DNA of 64,000 nt. Source: Qipengyuania profundimaris (GTDB lineage Bacteria; Pseudomonadota; Alphaproteobacteria; Sphingomonadales; Sphingomonadaceae). This document shows, in pieces, positions 27,653 through 35,386 of the stretch. The translations under genes and the position numbers were made by a program. The stretch's first letter is position 1; every line of letters begins with the position of its first letter. The notes below the pieces were generated by a model. The model did no database searches. It was given only the letters and a program-made list of their open reading frames with translations, and was not told where the DNA came from. The DNA is taken from the NCBI RefSeq assembly GCF_030717945.1, contig NZ_JAVAIM010000001.1:2588631-2652630 (forward strand), given 5' to 3'.

Positions 27653-29317
27653 CTATCGGCCGAGCAGAATCTTTTCCTGGTCACTCCACGCCAGCGGTAG
27701 ATCGTTCAGACCGAGCAGCTTCTTCGCATCGAGATCGATAGGCTGTTTTCCGGTAACGATCGCCTCGACAATCTTCGGCGCCAAGAAGTTCAGCCGCACG
27801 ACGCGAGAGGCGTAGGAGCTGGTCACCTGCTGCTCGCGCGCGAGCGCCGATACCGTCAGCTTGCGGTCCAGCATCATCTGCCACCATGCGCGTGCGAGAT
27901 GGAGCAGCTTCAGCAGATGCGCCTGCGGCTCGCCCTTGGTCGACTTCGACAAGCCGTCTTGAACCAATCGAACAGCGCGACCACTGCGCCGGATGCTCGC
28001 GTCGATGGATATTATTGGCTTGGTCATCGCAGGCGAGGATGGCGCGATCGAAAGTAAGCCGAAAAGCTCGGTCGCAGCCAACTCTACCGATACCTGCGTC
28101 GGCGCGATGGTGATTTTTTCGATGCAACATCGCACCGCGGCTCGCTCCCGCTTTCTCAGCCTGGTCGCTAGGCTCGTCGCGCGATCACCGAGGCTCGCCA
28201 CAATGTCAGGTGCCAGTTCGCCGCCAGCCTTCGCCAGCAAGCCGAGCGGCTGTTCGATCTCCTTTGCCACGGCCTCGCACACGACCTTCTCCAGCTCGAG
28301 CGCCGGAATGCGAAGGGTTCGCTGGCCTTCCGTAGCTTCGCCACGGTCGCCCTTCCCGATGTAGTAGCGGTAGCGCATAGCCCCCTTGGTCGCATGGCTC
28401 GCGAACAGCGCACTGCCTTCGCTGTCGAACACCTTCCCAGCCAGCAGACTGGGCGAGCTTACAGTACGCGTCTGCTGCTCACCTTGCGTATTGGCTTCGA
28501 GCTGCGCCTGCACTCGATCCCATATCTCGCGATCGACTATGGCGCCATGTTGGCCATCGTAGATCTCACCCTTGTGGCAGATCTTGCCGATGTAGATCGG
28601 GTTGGAGAGGATCTTGTAGATCTGCCCGCGCGTAAACGGCTTGCCGCCCAGCTTGCGGCCCGTGCCGGTCACGCGCTTGGGGACATGAATACCCTGCTCA
28701 GAGAGCTGTGCGGCGAGCAGCCGGACGTTGCGGATCTCCAGGTAGCGATCGAAGATGTTGCGGATGAAAGCGGCGTGCTTATTATCGATCGCCAGCGTTC
28801 CGCCGTTTGCCTCGTAGCCGAGCGGCACCACGCCGCCCATCCACATGCCCTTCGCCTTGGAGGCAGCGATCTTGTCGCGAATGCGCTCGGCGGTCACCTC
28901 GCGCTCGAACTGCGCGAAGGAGAGCAGCATGTTGAGGGTCAGCCGCCCCATGCTGGTGGTAGTGTTGAACGACTGCGTCACCGACACGAAGCTGACCTCT
29001 GCCTTGTCCATCGCTTCGACCAGCTTCGCGAAATCAAGTAGCGAGCGTGTCAGCCGGTCGACCTTGTAGACCACCACGATGTCGATTTTGCCCGCCGCGA
29101 TGTCTGCAAGCAGCCGCTGGAGCGCGGGACGCTCGAGTGTTCCTCCCGATATACCGCCATCATCGTAGATTTCGGCAAGTTGCGACCAGCCCTTCGAGGC
29201 CTGGCTGAGAATGTAGGCAGCACAGGCCTCTCGCTGGGCATCGAGCGAGTTGAAGTCTTGCTGCAAACCCTCTTCGCTCGACTTGCGGGTATAGATCGCA
29301 CAGCGAACCTTGTTCAT
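27653..29317 (-). CDS. Large serine recombinase
   Basis: The 554-residue protein has an N-terminal resolvase domain (~1-150) with nucleophile Ser13 in IYTRKSSEE, followed by VVYKVDRLTRS and the AQFEREVTAERIRDKIAA helix. A recombinase domain follows (~165-290, PLGYEANGG and LSNPIYIGKICHKGE). The C-terminal half ends with an HTH-like segment. The usual zinc-ribbon cysteines of this class are not evident, and the position is filled by YRYYIGKGDRGE. The start at 29317 overlaps the DUF2924 gene by 4 bp. Large serine recombinases integrate or excise mobile DNA. Confidence 0.93.
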   Translation of the reverse strand: MNKVRCAIYTRKSSEEGLQQDFNSLDAQREACAAYILSQASKGWSQLAEIYDDGGISGGTLERPALQRLLADIAAGKIDIVVVYKVDRLTRSLLDFAKLVEAMDKAEVSFVSVTQSFNTTTSMGRLTLNMLLSFAQFEREVTAERIRDKIAASKAKGMWMGGVVPLGYEANGGTLAIDNKHAAFIRNIFDRYLEIRNVRLLAAQLSEQGIHVPKRVTGTGRKLGGKPFTRGQIYKILSNPIYIGKICHKGEIYDGQHGAIVDREIWDRVQAQLEANTQGEQQTRTVSSPSLLAGKVFDSEGSALFASHATKGAMRYRYYIGKGDRGEATEGQRTLRIPALELEKVVCEAVAKEIEQPLGLLAKAGGELAPDIVASLGDRATSLATRLRKRERAAVRCCIEKITIAPTQVSVELAATELFGLLSIAPSSPAMTKPIISIDASIRRSGRAVRLVQDGLSKSTKGEPQAHLLKLLHLARAWWQMMLDRKLTVSALAREQQVTSSYASRVVRLNFLAPKIVEAIVTGKQPIDLDAKKLLGLNDLPLAWSDQEKILLGR

Positions 29318-29730
29318 GCTGCCCTCGCCTTTGTCTTCAAGCCGAAGAAAGCCGGACCCGACCAGCGCGTGCCGGTGATCGCGCGAGCCACTTCGCTCAA
29401 GGAACGCCATTGCCGCTCGTTCCAGATGATCTCACCTTGCTCTCCGATCGCGACCACGTGAAGCTTGCCGCCGTACTCGCGCGCAAGGCGCATGCCTGGC
29501 CGGAGGTCCTGCGTGATCGTCTTCCCGCTCGCAGCCTGATCGAGCCGCTGCCTGATCTTGCGCGGCAGGCTGCGCCCCGCCTTGGATTGCAGCTCGTAAG
29601 CCACTGCCAGCCGCAGCGTCTGCGCGCTGGCCTTCGGGATGGGCCGACCGGTGAGCTTCGCCCACCGATCGCCAAGTGCCGGCTTGTCCATCGCTGCAAC
29701 GGCAGCGAGCTCATCGAACAGCTCCGCCAT
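29314..29730 (-). CDS. DUF2924 protein of a recombinase module
   Basis: The 138-residue basic protein matches DUF2924: LGDRWAKLTGRPIPKASA, a YELQSKAGRSLPRKIRQRL helix and LRPGMRLAREYGGKLHVV. The C-terminal part, WNERQWRSLSEVARAITGT followed by FFGLK, looks like a small DNA-modification or binding module. It lies between a serine recombinase (ATGA overlap) and a broken DUF3489 gene. In sphingomonads these three are regularly found together. Function is unknown; an accessory role in recombination is inferred. Confidence 0.8.
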   Translation of the reverse strand: MAELFDELAAVAAMDKPALGDRWAKLTGRPIPKASAQTLRLAVAYELQSKAGRSLPRKIRQRLDQAASGKTITQDLRPGMRLAREYGGKLHVVAIGEQGEIIWNERQWRSLSEVARAITGTRWSGPAFFGLKTKARAA

Positions 29731-29732
29731 CT

Positions 29733-29967
29733 TCAGGCGCTCTTCGTGATGCGATAGCAGGAGACCTCGCCGCGCTTGTCGCGCTCGATCGTGTGCCCCT
29801 TCTTCTTAAGCCCGGTCATTGCCGCGCGGGTCGTATGCGGCAGCCAGCCGGTCGCCTTCACCAGCTCGTCGAGCGTTGCACCCTGCTTGCGCTTTCAGGA
29901 GCGCGATGACCTTGTCTATCTTGGTCTCGCGCTTGGCGTTTGCTGCTGTGTCGGTCTGCTTGGTCAT
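29733..29967 (-). pseudogene. Frameshifted DUF3489 (winged-helix) gene
   Basis: Translation from ATG 29967 gives 25 normal residues, then runs out of frame and stops early. Removing one A from the AAA at 29893-29895 restores a 77-residue protein that continues GATLDELVKATGWLPHTTRA and ends ITKSA-TGA at 29733-29735. The restored sequence is a recognisable DUF3489 winged-helix domain. The restored stop lies 2 bp before the DUF2924 start, so the set would be DUF3489-DUF2924-recombinase. A sequencing error in the short A run is possible. Confidence 0.82.
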
Positions 29968-30231
29968 GGGTGGCTCTCCTTGTGGTAAGCGGCACCATGC
30001 CGCCTATCACCACCCAAGACCCCGGCTCGCGCGCTGCGTCGGCGTAATAGCCCGCCTTCAAGGGCCGCGATTCACTGACGGCACCAAGGCTTGCTTTGTC
30101 CGCGAAGTCGAATGGAAAGTGGGGAATGTCGCGAATGTCCGCTTTGCGCCCCATCCAAGACGTACCGATTCAAGATCTTAGTACCTGAAAGCAGACATTC
30201 TTCGAGGCCATTCCGGCCAAGGAGAATGACA
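29968..30231. other. Intergenic region with inverted repeat and hairpin leader of integrase 1
   Basis: No supported gene lies here. GAATGTCCGCTTT at 30133-30145 and GAAAGCAGACATTC at 30187-30200 form a 12 of 13 bp inverted repeat about 40 bp apart. Just before the integrase start is GGCCATTCCGGCC (30207-30219), a GGCC-5-GGCC palindrome followed by AAGGAGA. The same hairpin arrangement precedes the second integrase. Confidence 0.7.
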
Positions 30232-30864
30232 ATGACGTTTTCACACTTTGATCCTGCTGCCCAAAACCGGGTGCCGTGGAACTTTGGAGCGAAGATTGGG
30301 CCCAAGCGACCGTTCAATCAAAAGCAGATATGGGCAATACGCTTCTACCTTGATCGCGAGAAACGCATTCGCGATCGAGCGCTGTTCGACTTGGCGATCG
30401 ATAGCAAGCTGCGAGGTTGCGATCTCGTTGAGTTGAAGATCGGCGATCTGGTCAGTGGGCCAGAGATCAGGACACGAGCCACCATTACTCAGCGCAAGAC
30501 GGGGCGGCCTGTTCAATTCGAGATCGCAAAAAACGCGAGAAACAGCCTGTTCGCCTGGCTAGAACTGAGAGGCGGTGACGTCGAGGACTTTGTGTTTCCG
30601 AGCCGCGTCGATCACACTCGTCACCTAAGCACGCGCCAGTACGCCCGACTTGTTAACGAATGGGTCGGGGCGATTGGACTGCGGCCCGAGGAGTATGGAC
30701 CTCACTCGCTCCGTCGAACCAAGGTTTCGATCATCTACAAGGCAACTGGCAACATCAGGGCGATCCAGATTTTGCTCGGCCATTCGAAGATTGAGAACAC
30801 CGTCCGATACCTTGGTGTCGATATAGAAGACGCGCTAACCTTGGCTGAAAGAACGGAGATTTGA
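30232..30864 (+). CDS. Catalytic-core tyrosine recombinase, copy 1
   Basis: This 210-residue protein consists of little more than a tyrosine-recombinase catalytic domain. Catalytic residues are Arg in SKLRGCDL, Lys in TQRKTGRP, His and Arg in PHSLRRT, His in LLGHSK and nucleophile Tyr in VRYLG. There is no separate core-binding domain of normal size, so it resembles FimB/FimE-type invertases in length. The second ATG (30232) is taken as start because it has proper spacing from AAGGAGA. A paralogue of exactly the same length lies at 39878, with a similar palindromic leader. Confidence 0.9.
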   Translation: MTFSHFDPAAQNRVPWNFGAKIGPKRPFNQKQIWAIRFYLDREKRIRDRALFDLAIDSKLRGCDLVELKIGDLVSGPEIRTRATITQRKTGRPVQFEIAKNARNSLFAWLELRGGDVEDFVFPSRVDHTRHLSTRQYARLVNEWVGAIGLRPEEYGPHSLRRTKVSIIYKATGNIRAIQILLGHSKIENTVRYLGVDIEDALTLAERTEI

Positions 30865-30903
30865 CTACTGGTCTTAACGCGGATCTTGGGCGACCGTAAA
30901 GAA

Positions 30904-30933
30904 GGCCTCCGCCCCTGCAATGGAGCGGAGGCC
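30904..30933 (+). terminator. Stem-loop downstream of integrase 1
   Basis: GGCCTCCGC (30904-30912) pairs perfectly with GCGGAGGCC (30925-30933) around a 12-base loop, about 40 bp after the integrase stop. The following TAAAGT gives only a weak T-tract. It could serve as a terminator in either direction. Confidence 0.55.
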
Positions 30934-31016
30934 TAAAGTCGAGGTTGGCACTACGAACGCCGCAGTGCCGCCCTTCGGGTCGCCTTTGTGCAGGGCTGCT
31001 GCTGTCTGAAAACTTG

Positions 31017-31268
31017 CTAAGGCATACTGCGTTCGCCCGACGGGTTGCAGCGCTCGGAAAGCGCCAGCTCAACTCGGGAACGTCCCTCGTCGCTCGCAAT
31101 CGCCAGATCGATGGGGCGTCCGCCCAGATCATCGTGATGTGCGTTCATGAATTCTATCGCCGCTTCCCTCCCAAGAAGCATCATCGCCATGCGAGTGGTT
31201 TCGCCTTGGCGACGCGAAGCTGCGGGCGTCAGGCGAATGCTCGGCTTGGGACGCCTCACAGCGGGCAC
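31017..31268 (-). CDS. Small DUF2384-like (MbcA/ParS/Xre antitoxin-type) protein
   Basis: The 83-residue product carries the sequence LGREAAIEFMNAHHDDLGGR followed by PIDLAIASDEG, which resembles the C-terminal domain of MbcA/ParS/Xre antitoxins, where Gly-Arg-Pro-Leu/Ile-Asp and Ser-x-Glu-Gly are conserved. The N-terminus is basic. No RES-type toxin or other toxin gene is next to it, so it is an orphan if the assignment holds. An internal Met at about residue 27 is an alternative start. Confidence 0.6.
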   Translation of the reverse strand: MPAVRRPKPSIRLTPAASRRQGETTRMAMMLLGREAAIEFMNAHHDDLGGRPIDLAIASDEGRSRVELALSERCNPSGERSMP

Positions 31269-31474
31269 CGTGATATAGGGAAAATTACGGCTAAGGTCGG
31301 ACAGGCCAAGATTTGCTCCTCTTCAAAAGCGGGAGCACAAACCGGTCTCTCAGTCGCAGATGCTAGATGTTCCCTGCGATGAGCAGCTTCCTACCATAGC
31401 ATCGGATGCATGTATTGCAATTTCTTGCCGCCCGTTTTTTGCGGATTGCAAGCAAACTAATTGTGAGCCCAACC
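31269..31474. other. Intergenic region upstream of the EcfG promoter
   Basis: This stretch is A+T-rich compared with its neighbours and contains no convincing gene. It separates the divergent DUF2384-like gene from the response regulator. Confidence 0.5.
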
Positions 31475-31500
31475 GGAACCGAGCCACGAGCTCCGGCGTT
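31475..31500 (+). promoter_or_regulatory. EcfG-type general stress promoter
   Basis: GGAAC at 31475-31479 and CGTT at 31497-31500 are separated by exactly 17 bp. This matches the alphaproteobacterial general-stress sigma factor consensus GGAAC-N16/17-CGTT. Transcription should begin near 31507, about 48 bp before the ATG at 31555 of the response regulator, which has AGAAGGA as ribosome-binding site. A directed look at the starts of other genes in the window showed no second equally good match. Confidence 0.8.
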
Positions 31501-31554
31501 CGAGATATGTCGTTCCAAAAGGCGGAGGGGCTGTCCCAGAAGGAACGTGTCCCC

Positions 31555-31920
31555 ATGCATTCTTCCGATGCCGTCATCCTCGTTGTCGAGGACGAAGTCC
31601 TGATCCGCATGGATGTCGTCGATCAATTGACCAGTCTTGGTTACAGCGTAATTGAAGCATCGACGGGACGCGAGGCGCTCGAAGCGCTCACGACAGGCGA
31701 CGGGGTTTGTATCCTATTCACCGACGTCGACATGCCGGGAGACCTAGATGGCATCATGTTGGCGCATGAGGTTTCTCGGACACGGCCGGAGATCGGCATT
31801 ATCGTTACGTCCGGCAAAACAGCGCTCGGTGAGGACGCGCTGCCCGAAGGTTCGAGATTTTATTCGAAGCCTTACATGCCAGCTACGGTCCACGCCGCGA
31901 TACAGGAAATGCTACCCTGA
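31555..31920 (+). CDS. Receiver-only response regulator
   Basis: The 121-residue protein is a single receiver domain: acidic pair in VVEDE, phosphoacceptor Asp in LFTDVDMPG, Thr/Ser in IVTSGKT and Lys in YSKPY. It has no output domain. The in-frame ATG at 31507 would coincide with the predicted transcription start, so 31555, which has a ribosome-binding site, is preferred. It faces a GAF-HWE histidine kinase tail to tail with 21 bp between, so the kinase is the likely partner. The EcfG promoter places it in the general stress response. Confidence 0.88.
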   Translation: MHSSDAVILVVEDEVLIRMDVVDQLTSLGYSVIEASTGREALEALTTGDGVCILFTDVDMPGDLDGIMLAHEVSRTRPEIGIIVTSGKTALGEDALPEGSRFYSKPYMPATVHAAIQEMLP

Positions 31921-31941
31921 TAGGGTCAAAGCTGGAGCGGC

Positions 31942-33150
31942 CTATTCGGCAACCGACGCGCGCGGCAAGATAATCGTCACGCGAAGGCCATCAGCTCGCC
32001 AATCATAGTCGATTGTCGCACCGAGCTGGCGAATTGTCGATGCGACAAGGCGAGTGCCAAAATTCTGGCTCTCTGGAGCTGTGGTTGTGGGGCCTTCAGT
32101 CTCGGTCCACTCGATTTTCAGACCTTCCGCGGTTGGCAGCCAATCGATCGAAACCTTGCCAACCATATCCTTCAGGGCACCGTATTTGGTCGCATTGGTG
32201 GCGAGTTCATGAAACACCATGGCCAGTCCTGAAAGTGACTGGGCATCGACCGTCTGTTCATCGCCATTCAGGCTGATGCGATCATTTGCATCACCATACC
32301 CCAATGGTCCGAGAATTGTTGCGAGCAACGTACGGATTGCTGTCATTTCATCCGAACGCCCGGCCGCATTGCGAACAATTATGAGATCTTGAGCGGACGC
32401 AATCGCTCGAAGCTTTCCGTTGACTTTGTCTGCCAGGTCCCGGGCGCTCAGCGCCGCCGGCACGTTCAGGTTGATAAGGCTCTGCGCGAGGGCGAAGGCG
32501 TTTTTCACGCGATGCTGAAGTTCTTCCAGAACGAGCGCCTTGGCCTCTTCGGCGCGGTTGCGCATCCGCTCTAGGCGCATCCGCTCGACGGCGATCGATG
32601 TTGTGAGCGCGATCGCTTCGATGATAGCCCGATCAAAGTCGGAGGGTTGCCGGGGTTCGGAATAGTAATTCGCAAAAGTGCCGAGCACGCTACCGTCGCC
32701 TGCCTTGATCGGCACCGACCAGCAAGCGCCCAGACCATGCGATAGTGCCAGATCGCGAAAATCGACCCAGAGCGGATCGGTAGCGATGTCTTCGACGAAG
32801 ATAGCTTGGCCAGTCGCGGCGGCAGTGCCGCAGGACCCCTCCCCGTCTCCTATCGCCATCCCTTCGATCGCCGCATTGTATTCGTCGGGAAGGCTGGGAG
32901 CGCCACCCAGTTCGAGATGCTGCCCGTCTTCTGTCAGCAAAAGGATCGAGGCCAGCATGCCGTCCCCGGTCTGTTCTTCGGCGAGGCGAATTATGTCGCA
33001 GAGTATGGCTTCGCGGTCGCCCCCAAGCGCCACACGACCAAGTATCTGCTGCTGGCGACGCCAGACCTCTGCGAGATACTCTTCTGTCAATGGGTCGGAA
33101 GGGGCCGAGAGAGGATTATCGGTCTGCAACTTTTCGATGACCGACTCCAA
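31942..33150 (-). CDS. GAF-domain HWE-family histidine kinase
   Basis: The 402-residue cytosolic protein has a GAF domain (~36-195, with EGMAIGDGEGSCGTAAATG). The HWE kinase core follows: phospho-His213 in LQHRVKNAFALAQ, N-box FHELATNATKYGAL, and the WxE motif in KIEWTETEGP. FGTRLV marks the ATP-lid region. HWE kinases act in light, stress and chemotaxis-like signalling in alphaproteobacteria. It converges on a receiver-only response regulator. The ligand of the GAF domain cannot be inferred; it lacks an obvious bilin Cys position. Confidence 0.92.
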   Translation of the reverse strand: MESVIEKLQTDNPLSAPSDPLTEEYLAEVWRRQQQILGRVALGGDREAILCDIIRLAEEQTGDGMLASILLLTEDGQHLELGGAPSLPDEYNAAIEGMAIGDGEGSCGTAAATGQAIFVEDIATDPLWVDFRDLALSHGLGACWSVPIKAGDGSVLGTFANYYSEPRQPSDFDRAIIEAIALTTSIAVERMRLERMRNRAEEAKALVLEELQHRVKNAFALAQSLINLNVPAALSARDLADKVNGKLRAIASAQDLIIVRNAAGRSDEMTAIRTLLATILGPLGYGDANDRISLNGDEQTVDAQSLSGLAMVFHELATNATKYGALKDMVGKVSIDWLPTAEGLKIEWTETEGPTTTAPESQNFGTRLVASTIRQLGATIDYDWRADGLRVTIILPRASVAE

Positions 33151-33197
33151 TCAAGTTTGAGGCAGGCTTACACGATTAAGCGAGTTAGCCGGTGATA

Positions 33198-33443
33198 TCA
33201 AGCGCGTGGGCTTGGATCACGGGCTGTTTGCCTTTCCGGTTCCAACATCTCGGAACTTTGGAGTGCCCGCGCCAAACGAGCTTTCTCGCGCCCCTTTTCC
33301 ATTCTTAGAGTGCGGTCGGCCATCTCGCGCCACGCAGCTTCAGACCGAAGTGCGCGAAGCCTGGCGTTCTCCAGTGTAGCCTCGCCGGCCTCTATGGCAG
33401 CCGCGTCTGCTTGCGCGGTCTGAAAATCATAGTTCTGGGACAT
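33198..33443 (-). CDS. Small charged hypothetical protein
   Basis: The 81-residue product is rich in Ala, Glu and Arg and is predicted to be nearly all helical (ENARLRALRSEAAWREMADR). The ATG at 33443 lies at good spacing from AAGGAG; a GTG 9 bp upstream is also in frame. No family was recognised. It follows the cold-shock gene after a terminator, so it probably has its own promoter. Confidence comes from the ribosome-binding site and the consistent frame. Confidence 0.6.
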   Translation of the reverse strand: MSQNYDFQTAQADAAAIEAGEATLENARLRALRSEAAWREMADRTLRMEKGREKARLARALQSSEMLEPERQTARDPSPRA

Positions 33444-33464
33444 TACCGTCACTCCTTAAAGTCG

Positions 33465-33506
33465 AAAAAGGGGAGCTCCGGACCGCATTTGCATGCAATC
33501 CGGAGC
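33465..33506 (-). terminator. Rho-independent terminator after the cold-shock gene
   Basis: On the minus strand GCTCCGGA (33506-33499) and TCCGGAGC (33482-33475) form an 8-bp stem around a 16-base loop that itself contains TTGCATGCAA. The stem is followed by CCCC and a run of five T. It lies 11 bp past the cold-shock stop codon. Confidence 0.8.
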
Positions 33507-33516
33507 CAGAAACCTC

Positions 33517-33726
33517 TCAATCGGCGGCGGACAGGTTCACGGCGCTGGCCTGGCCATTGCTGCCAGTCTCGACCTCGTAATTGAGGCGCTGGTCCTTATC
33601 GAGCGTTGTCATGCCCGCCGCTTGGACCGCGGAGATGTGCACGAAGCTGTCGGCGGAGCCGTCATCGGGCTGGATGAAGCCATAGCCCTTGTCGCCAATG
33701 AAGAATTTTACTGTACCGGTAGTCAT
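33517..33726 (-). CDS. Cold-shock domain protein (CspA family)
   Basis: The 69-residue protein is a single cold-shock OB-fold. RNP1 is KGYGFIQP and RNP2 is DSFVHIS, with the leading GTVKFFIGD strand; the usual FN after KF is replaced by FI. Such proteins bind single-stranded RNA or DNA and act as RNA chaperones. A strong stem-loop terminator follows. It belongs to a minus-strand cluster that includes a second cold-shock-domain protein and an extra IF-1. Confidence 0.93.
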   Translation of the reverse strand: MTTGTVKFFIGDKGYGFIQPDDGSADSFVHISAVQAAGMTTLDKDQRLNYEVETGSNGQASAVNLSAAD

Positions 33727-33835
33727 ATTCGTTTCCTTTCAAGAAACGGTCGTGTTCGGCGCGCGAGATTGCGAGCCGGGGTCGTGCGTCAAGTCGTCAA
33801 TTGAAAGGAGGTCGTCATATCCAAGGCGGAAAAAT

Positions 33836-33847
33836 CGGAATATTCCG
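33836..33847. repeat. 12-bp palindrome upstream of the cold-shock gene
   Basis: CGGAATATTCCG is a perfect palindrome about 110 bp upstream of the cold-shock start codon. It may be an operator, but there is no second example in the window to support this. Confidence 0.35.
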
Positions 33848-33919
33848 GTTTCCTAACCAGATGTCGATATCCGTCGAAATTTAACGCGAGCAGATTTGGT
33901 CGGGCATTCTTCTTGCGAA

Positions 33920-34144
33920 CTATAAGGTCGCTTCGGAGCCCGCTTTCGTCAGAACCAAATTGGCAAACTGGGCTTTGCTCCAGGCACAGGCTGCGGCGGC
34001 GCCGAGTCCATGCTGGAAATCGCTGATACGACCTGCGATGTGTGAAGCGTTCGCAAGTTTTGCCAGGCGGTCGTCATCGTTTGCGGCACCATCGGCACCC
34101 ATGAGGGCTCGCTGGTGCTCGGCATATTGCAGGTTCAGGTCCAT
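33920..34144 (-). CDS. Small hypothetical protein
   Basis: The 74-residue product starts at ATG 34144, eight bases after GGAG. It begins MDLNLQYAEHQRALMGADG and is helical, with a hydrophobic C-terminal half (AAAACAWSKAQFANLVL). It has the character of a small stress-associated soluble protein of sphingomonads, but I do not recognise a family. A longer reading from 34180 is possible and less well supported. Confidence 0.6.
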   Translation of the reverse strand: MDLNLQYAEHQRALMGADGAANDDDRLAKLANASHIAGRISDFQHGLGAAAACAWSKAQFANLVLTKAGSEATL

Positions 34145-34400
34145 GTCAGTTCTCCGGATGTGGCGGGAATGCTGATGCATGGCCGCGGGTAATGATTGTC
34201 ACCTAGTCGATCATAGTGGCGACGAGACGTCGCAACTCGGCGGTCGGCATATGACTGAATTTTGTCCGGTCACGGTCCGCGCCATTTGCATGTATCTCGC
34301 CATAGCGCGGCGAAAGTTTGGGGCGCGACGTATCGCGCAGGTTCATTGCATTCATTTTTCTTATGTTCGGCAGGTTCTTCCCGCCGCCTTCTTGAAAGTC

Positions 34401-34643
34401 TCAGCGCCTGTATCCGCGCTTGCGAGCACCGGCGGGTCCTTGCCCGGGTGTTCGTTCGCGAAAGACGATCCGGCCCTTGGTCAGATCATAGGGCGTCAAT
34501 TCGACATGTACGCGGTCTCCAACGACCGAGCGGATACGGTAACGACGCATCTTCCCTGCTGTGTAGCAGATCAGACGATGCTCATTATCGAGAGTGACGC
34601 CGAAGCGGCCATCGGGCAGGATCTCGTTGATCTCGCCCTCCAT
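34401..34643 (-). CDS. infA: Translation initiation factor IF-1 paralogue
   Basis: The 80-residue protein is a clear IF-1: [40 protein letters not shown] and [13 protein letters not shown] are all family signatures of the S1-like OB-fold. The C-terminus extends the normal ~72 residues with a basic tail (RKRGYRR). It stands in an accessory region away from ribosomal genes, so it is likely a second copy beside a housekeeping infA elsewhere. Start is ATG 34643 after AAGGAG; GTG 34646 also fits. Confidence 0.9.
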   Translation of the reverse strand: MEGEINEILPDGRFGVTLDNEHRLICYTAGKMRRYRIRSVVGDRVHVELTPYDLTKGRIVFRERTPGQGPAGARKRGYRR

Positions 34644-34908
34644 CACAATGAGCTCCTTCTACGCCAATACATCATCCTCGCGTACGAAAAATCATCCGCG
34701 CGGACGAATTCCGCTGCGGAGCCAGGTAGGATGAAATGGAAGTGGTGCCGATCTCGCGCTTGGGCGCTCATTGCGGCAATCATAATCCGTCGCAAACGAA
34801 GTTAGGCAATATCTATATAGCAGCGTGCAAAAAAATTACAATGGTGCTGGTCAAATGGTTTGGAAATTGTCGCATGTGTTGACGTGACCCGCTCTGACCG
34901 GATCGCAC

Positions 34909-35118
34909 TCATCGAGCTTCAGACTGACGCCGATGCTCGGCCAGCGCATCCTCCAGACTGGAATATCTGTATGGGCCGACACGGTATTGGGTGACAGTCA
35001 CCGCAGTGACTCCTTCGGGCAATACAGGCGATGGAATGGGTTTGACCGAGCCACCCTCGTTTTCCCACTCGTTTGTCGCCTGAGCCTTGCTGACTCGCGC
35101 TTCGGGAACCGGGCTCAT
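34909..35118 (-). CDS. Small hypothetical protein
   Basis: The 69-residue product contains a central NEWENEGG motif and a C-terminal VTVTQYRVGPYRYSSLEDAL segment that looks like a short beta-hairpin plus helix. The codon pattern is consistent with coding. AAGG lies about 13 bases before the start. No family was recognised. It is 2 bp downstream of another small gene on the same strand, so the two may be cotranscribed. Confidence 0.55.
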   Translation of the reverse strand: MSPVPEARVSKAQATNEWENEGGSVKPIPSPVLPEGVTAVTVTQYRVGPYRYSSLEDALAEHRRQSEAR

Positions 35119-35120
35119 AG

Positions 35121-35318
35121 TTATTGGAACCTTCCCGATGGCAGCTGATCCCCTCGCATGCGAATCCAGGGCGGAAGAGCCGAGGTTCGAGCTGCCCGGA
35201 TACGCTTTTCATAGTAGCCGACCAGATCAAAATAGGTCTTCCGATCTTCCAACGAGCCCGGCCGAGCCGCATTGGTCTTCGCAAGCTCGTAATTAAAAAT
35301 CAGCTGATCGAGCGTCAT
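35121..35318 (-). CDS. Small hypothetical protein
   Basis: The 65-residue product, MTLDQLIFNYELAKTNAARP at its N-terminus, has a long amphipathic helix and a second helix with YFDLVGYYEKRIRAAR. ATG 35318 is preceded by GAGGAG at good spacing. No family was recognised. It ends 2 bp before the next small gene, so they may form a two-gene unit. Confidence 0.6.
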   Translation of the reverse strand: MTLDQLIFNYELAKTNAARPGSLEDRKTYFDLVGYYEKRIRAARTSALPPWIRMRGDQLPSGRFQ

Positions 35319-35350
35319 GGCGAACTCCTCTCGCACCGTACAGAAATGGC

Positions 35351-35374
35351 AGCCGAGGTTTCTAGGCCCCGGCT
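35351..35374 (-). terminator. Possible terminator after the second cold-shock-type gene
   Basis: On the minus strand AGCCGGGG and CCTCGGCT form an 8-bp stem with one G-T pair around an 8-base loop, 12 bp after the cold-shock-type stop codon. The T-tract is poor, so this is tentative. Confidence 0.4.
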
Positions 35375-35386
35375 GGCTTTCACAAG

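Noticed and set aside
31507..31920. PhyR-type anti-anti-sigma response regulator
   Set aside because: The protein is a receiver domain only, without the sigma-like N-terminal domain of PhyR.
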